Part shown: positions 61,026 through 64,000 of the stretch, piece after piece
Position numbering within the stretch: position 1 is the first letter of the stretch
How the letters are laid out: every line of letters starts with the position of its first letter
DNA from: Streptomyces coelicoflavus
Lineage (GTDB): Bacteria > Actinomycetota > Actinomycetes > Streptomycetales > Streptomycetaceae
Direction: 5' to 3'
Assembly: GCF_003112555.1 (NCBI RefSeq)
Contig: NZ_BEWB01000013.1
Coordinates: forward strand, 124,001-188,000
Length of the DNA: 64,000 bases
Program-made: the position numbers and the translations under genes
The notes under the pieces: model-generated
Seen by the model: the letters and a program-made list of their open reading frames with translations, nothing else
The model's database searches: none
What the model was told of the DNA's origin: nothing

Positions 61026-62450
61026 ATGTCAGACAGCTCCACCCTGCCGCCCGCACGGCTGCGCCCCGAAGCGGAGCTGGCCAGCGCCGCGCTGTCCGTG
61101 CCGGTGCTGGCACGCGCCGCGCGGCTGGCCCGCTGGGCCGGCCCGGGCACCCGCGTCGACGCCGGGGGCGGACTCGTCGAGGAGCAGCTGCCCGCCGCGG
61201 CCGAGCAGCTAGGGCTGAGCGGGGACGACGCCGCCGCGTACGCGAGCGAGGCCTGGCGGATCGCCGTGGACACCGGGCTCGTCGACATCACCGACGAGGA
61301 GGCGGGCACCGTGGCCCCGGGCGAGGACCTCGCCCTGCTCACCGGCTCCCCCCAGGACGTGCTCGGCGTCTGGCTCACCGCCCTGGAGGCGGTCCTCGCC
61401 GACGCGAGCGTCCCCGACCTCGACGACCTGGTCGACGCGATGGCCGAGGGCGGCGAGGTCGACCTCTCCTCCCTCGACTGGGACCCCGACGCCGAGTCCG
61501 AGTTCCTCGACGGCGTGCTGGGCAACCTCTACCTGCTCACCGTCGGCGAGGAGGGCCCGGGCGACGCCCCGGTACCGCTGCCCGCGCTGGCCGCCTCCGT
61601 GATCGTGCCCAGCGACATGGGCGAGCCCAGCAACGAGGTCCTGGAGCAGGTGTCGGACGCGATGATGCGCCTGGACGACCAGTTCCGGCTGCTCGAGCCG
61701 ATCGGCCTCGTCGAGTACCAGCCGGTCGACGAGGCGCTCATGGCCGACGCCGACGAGGAGCCCGCCGCCCCCGTCGACGAGGCCGACGTCTCCCGTTACG
61801 GCATGGTGCGGCTCACCCCGCTCGGGCTGTACGGACTGCGCGCCCGGCTCCTGGACGCCGGCTTCGAGGCCCCCGCCGTGGGCGACCTCGCCGACAAGGG
61901 CGCCGACGTGCTGCTCGACGGCACCGCCCCCTTCCCGCCGGCCGCCGCGCACGCCGAGACCGAGCTGTGGCTGGCCGGACGCGGCCCGCTCGACGCCGCC
62001 CGCGAACTGCTGGTGGCGGCCCGTGGCTCCGACGCCGGCGCGCCCCTGCGCCGGCTCCGCTGCCAGCAGGCGCTCTCCCTCGTCGGCGCGGAGGCCGAAC
62101 CCGCGCTGCGGGAGGTCCTCGACGACGCCGAGCTGGGCGGCCTGGCCCGGGTGTGGCTCACCGAGCACGGTGCCCGGGACGTGCCGGCGCCGCCGCAGGA
62201 GATGGTCTTCTGGCTGACCATCGACACGGTCGCCGCCCAGCTCGCCGCCGAGGGCAACTCCGAGGAGCTGCGCGCCCTCGTGGAGGGCCTGGCCCAGCAG
62301 CACAGCGGCTTCTTCGACACGGCCTGGCGGGTCGAACACCCGGCCACGCCCGACGTCCTGGAGGCGATGGGGCGGCTGCACCCCGACAAGAAGATCGCCA
62401 AGGAGGCCCGCAAGGCGGCCTTCAAAGCTCGCTCGCAGCAGGGCGGCTGA
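61026..62450 (+). CDS. Conserved hypothetical protein
   Basis: A 474-residue acidic soluble protein, helical, without membrane segment or named domain. Several winged-helix-like stretches are possible (AAEQLGLSGDDAAAYASEAWRIA; YGMVRLTPLGLYGLRARLL), and a C-terminal alpha-solenoid-like region follows (LRRLRCQQALSLVGAEAEPALREVLDDAELGG). It resembles a family seen in most Streptomyces genomes without assigned function. The ATG at 61026 follows GAGGAGA, and TAGGCT (60949-60954) is a possible -10. Confidence 0.8.
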   Translation: MSDSSTLPPARLRPEAELASAALSVPVLARAARLARWAGPGTRVDAGGGLVEEQLPAAAEQLGLSGDDAAAYASEAWRIAVDTGLVDITDEEAGTVAPGEDLALLTGSPQDVLGVWLTALEAVLADASVPDLDDLVDAMAEGGEVDLSSLDWDPDAESEFLDGVLGNLYLLTVGEEGPGDAPVPLPALAASVIVPSDMGEPSNEVLEQVSDAMMRLDDQFRLLEPIGLVEYQPVDEALMADADEEPAAPVDEADVSRYGMVRLTPLGLYGLRARLLDAGFEAPAVGDLADKGADVLLDGTAPFPPAAAHAETELWLAGRGPLDAARELLVAARGSDAGAPLRRLRCQQALSLVGAEAEPALREVLDDAELGGLARVWLTEHGARDVPAPPQEMVFWLTIDTVAAQLAAEGNSEELRALVEGLAQQHSGFFDTAWRVEHPATPDVLEAMGRLHPDKKIAKEARKAAFKARSQQGG

Positions 62451-62791
62451 CGCGCGCGGAGCGGTGCGAGGCGGTGCGGGGCGCCCTGCCGGGCCCGCCG
62501 ATGGAGGTGGGGCGAGTCGGGTCCGGGCGGTCGGGGGTCGGGGTCGGCGGGCGGCCTGCCGCTCGGGATGCCCGGCCGGGTGGGGACAACCGGGCGGGGA
62601 CGGCCGGGCCGCGGCCCGGAGCGGCGGGGTGACCCGAGACCGGAGGGGTGCAGTGGAACCCCGCGCCGGGGCGCGGGCGCGATGCCTGCCTGCGGGGGGG
62701 GGAGGGGAGTAAGGCCCGTCCCGGGCGGGGGAGCGCGACCGGCCCGCCACGGCCAAGAGTCGCCCGGCCCGCGGCCAAAAGCCGGGCCGGC

Positions 62792-62917
62792 CCGCGCCCG
62801 AGACCCGGTCGGGCCGCCGCGCCCGAGATCCGGTCGGGCCGCCGCGCCCGAGATCCGGTCGGGCCGCCGCGCCCGAGATCCGGTCGGGCCGCCGCGCCCG
62901 AGAACCGGTCGGGCCGC
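62792..62917. repeat. 25-bp tandem repeat array (five copies)
   Basis: The core AGAYCCGGTCGGGCCG begins at 62801, 62826, 62851, 62876 and 62901, period exactly 25. Differences are limited to one or two bases per copy (AGACC, AGATC three times, AGAAC). Each copy contains GCCCGA-N7-TCGGGC, so it can fold into a row of small hairpins. Confidence 0.9.
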
Positions 62918-62971
62918 GGACGGGGAGCAGGCCGGCCCTGCCCGGACCGCGGGCGGGAGGCGTCTTCGCCA

Positions 62972-63016
62972 GTTCAACTGCCGTTCAGGAACCCGCGGGA
63001 CTCCCGTTCAGGCACG
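62972..63016 (+). promoter_or_regulatory. PHO-box-like direct repeats before phoX
   Basis: GTTCAACTGCC (62972) and GTTCAGGAACC (62983) are directly adjacent 11-mers; a third, GTTCAGGCACG, is at 63006 after two repeat lengths plus one base. Streptomyces PhoP binds 11-bp direct repeats of this GTTCA type. The array lies 70-114 bp before the PhoX start. Confidence 0.65.
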
Positions 63017-63085
63017 GGCGCGACCGTGACGCCTGACCGAGGTCCGCCACCCTCCACGACCAGCCCCACCGTCACAGGAGACACC

Positions 63086-64000
63086 ATGTCGCTCACCCGC
63101 AGGGACTTTGCCGGCCGCTCCGCGCTCACCGGCGCCGGGGTCGTGCTGGCGGGCAGCGTCGGCGCCCTCGCCACCGCCCCGAACGCCCTCGCGTCCACGG
63201 ACACCGACAGCGCGGGGGAGGAGCACGGACGCGGCCACGACCACGACCACGACCACGGTCACCACCACGGCGGGGTCGGCTACGGACCGCTGATCCCCGA
63301 CCCGGACGGCATCCTCGCCCTGCCCGCCCGCTTCCGGTACGAGATCATCACCTACTCCGGCCGGACCAAGCTGGAGTCCGGCGAGTACACCCCGTCCAAC
63401 CACGACGGCACCGCCGCCTTCGACGGCCCGCGCGGCACCACCCTCCTCGTCAACAACCACGAACTCGGCGGCCACCGCGACGAATGGCCGCACCCCGTCC
63501 CGCTCACCGAGGGCCTCGTCTACGACCCGGCGGCCGCCGGCGGCTGCACCGTCGTCGAGGTCCGCCGCGGCGGCCACGTCGCCGAGTGGGTCGGCATCGC
63601 CGGTACCGCCACCAACTGCGCCGGCGGCAGCACCCCGTGGGGCACCTGGCTGACTTGCGAGGAGACCGAGGACAAGGCCGGCGAGGAGGGGATGACCAAG
63701 GACCACGGCTACGTCTTCGAGGTCGACCCCGAGGACCACCGCGCCAACCGCGACCCCAGGCCGGTCAAGGCGCTCGGCCGCTACGCCCACGAGGCCGTCG
63801 TCATCGACCCCAAACGCGGCCACGCCTACCTCACCGAGGACGCCTCGGGACCCAACGGCCTGTTCTACCGCTGGGCCCCGCCGGAGCACTTCCGGCACGG
63901 CCGCGGCCGGCTGCGCACCCTCGCCGACGACGCCGGGGTCCTCCAGGCCTTCAAGTGCTTCGACTCCGGCGGCAAGTTCGTCGACGACCTCTCCCGCGCC
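63086..64000 (+). CDS. phoX: PhoX-family alkaline phosphatase (DUF839), cut by window end
   Basis: Partial coding region, 305 codons seen, continuing beyond 64000. The N-terminus has a TAT signal (TRRDFAGRSALTGAGVV) and cleavage near ALAS. A His-rich segment (HGRGHDHDHDHGHHH) follows, unusual for the family and probably metal-binding. The PhoX core is recognisable by VNNHELGGH, TNCAGGSTPWGTWLTCEE (family Cys and Glu) and YAHEAVVIDPKRGHAYLTED. The ATG at 63086 follows AGGAG. PhoX enzymes are phosphate-starvation secreted phosphatases with Ca and Fe. It is the only gene here with PHO-box-like repeats. Confidence 0.88.
   Translation, partial: MSLTRRDFAGRSALTGAGVVLAGSVGALATAPNALASTDTDSAGEEHGRGHDHDHDHGHHHGGVGYGPLIPDPDGILALPARFRYEIITYSGRTKLESGEYTPSNHDGTAAFDGPRGTTLLVNNHELGGHRDEWPHPVPLTEGLVYDPAAAGGCTVVEVRRGGHVAEWVGIAGTATNCAGGSTPWGTWLTCEETEDKAGEEGMTKDHGYVFEVDPEDHRANRDPRPVKALGRYAHEAVVIDPKRGHAYLTEDASGPNGLFYRWAPPEHFRHGRGRLRTLADDAGVLQAFKCFDSGGKFVDDLSRA

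Larger units (their letters stand above)
62451..63085. other. 635-bp gap, largest in the window
   Basis: No gene is credible: the open frames here arise from extreme GC. The first 330 bp are simple G-rich sequence with a G9 run near 62694. From 62792 to 62917 is a 25-bp tandem hairpin array, and 62972-63016 holds PHO-box-like repeats before phoX. Confidence 0.7.

Noticed and set aside
62792..62917. Tandem repeats as a CRISPR array
   Set aside because: Units are directly adjacent with no unique spacers and there are no cas genes.
62568..63029. 153-residue frame in the gap before phoX
   Set aside because: Composed of Gly/Arg/Pro-rich sequence across the 25-bp repeats with no ribosome site or domain.

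Overview
The window is chromosomal DNA of a high-GC actinomycete, almost certainly a Streptomyces. Coding regions show the very G/C-rich third positions of that genus, GTG and TTG starts are common, many starts appear leaderless (TAnnnT six or seven bases before the start codon), and the gene order uvrA, uvrC-rapZ-yvcK-whiA, gap-pgk-tpiA-secG, pgi, pgl-opcA-zwf-tal-tkt, ctaB, ctaA and suf is the one I know from Streptomyces core chromosomes. I see no insertion sequence, prophage, CRISPR array, tRNA or rRNA.

Layout. (1) 1-7001: uvrA under a DNA-damage-type promoter, then a LacI regulator and sugar kinase pair read leftward, a TAT-exported Rieske lipoprotein and an HTH protein. (2) 7441-12668: uvrC, rapZ, yvcK and whiA, packed with start/stop overlaps. 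(3) 12872-21927: a secreted M14 carboxypeptidase, then lower glycolysis (gap, pgk, tpiA), secG, an RbpA-family RNA polymerase-binding protein and pgi. (4) 21984-32589: a PadR-controlled ABC/FtsX exporter facing an alpha-glucoside uptake cluster (two solute-binding proteins, a GH13 enzyme, two permeases, the first with an extra extracellular domain). (5) 32719-39317: the oxidative and non-oxidative pentose phosphate genes on the minus strand with overlapping reading frames. (6) 39695-46709: heme O and heme A synthases, small hypothetical genes, an ABC-2 exporter and an AAC(3)-family acetyltransferase. (7) 46881-53458: the complete SUF iron-sulfur operon led by its repressor sufR. (8) 53561-64000: SMR transporter with its TetR regulator, dapD, a second DapA-like enzyme, small membrane proteins, an ABM-domain protein behind a MerR-type operator, a secreted nuclease-like protein, a hypothetical protein and a truncated phoX-like gene.

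How the parts fit. The region is mostly housekeeping: nucleotide excision repair, central carbon flow (glycolysis plus NADPH/pentose production), cytochrome oxidase cofactor supply, Fe-S assembly and lysine/peptidoglycan precursor synthesis, interleaved with small regulated accessory units. The most informative content lies between the genes. The promoters of uvrA and uvrC both fit the SOS-independent RecA-NDp/PafBC pattern. A CAAC-N6-GTTG box sits on the sufR start and an iron-box-like palindrome lies upstream of it. A 9-bp element is shared by three intergenic sites of the PadR/alpha-glucoside region. There are also a 30-bp perfect palindrome at lacI, a MerR-type operator, PHO-box-like repeats before phoX, six helically phased iterons before uvrC, and a 25-bp tandem hairpin array in the largest gap.
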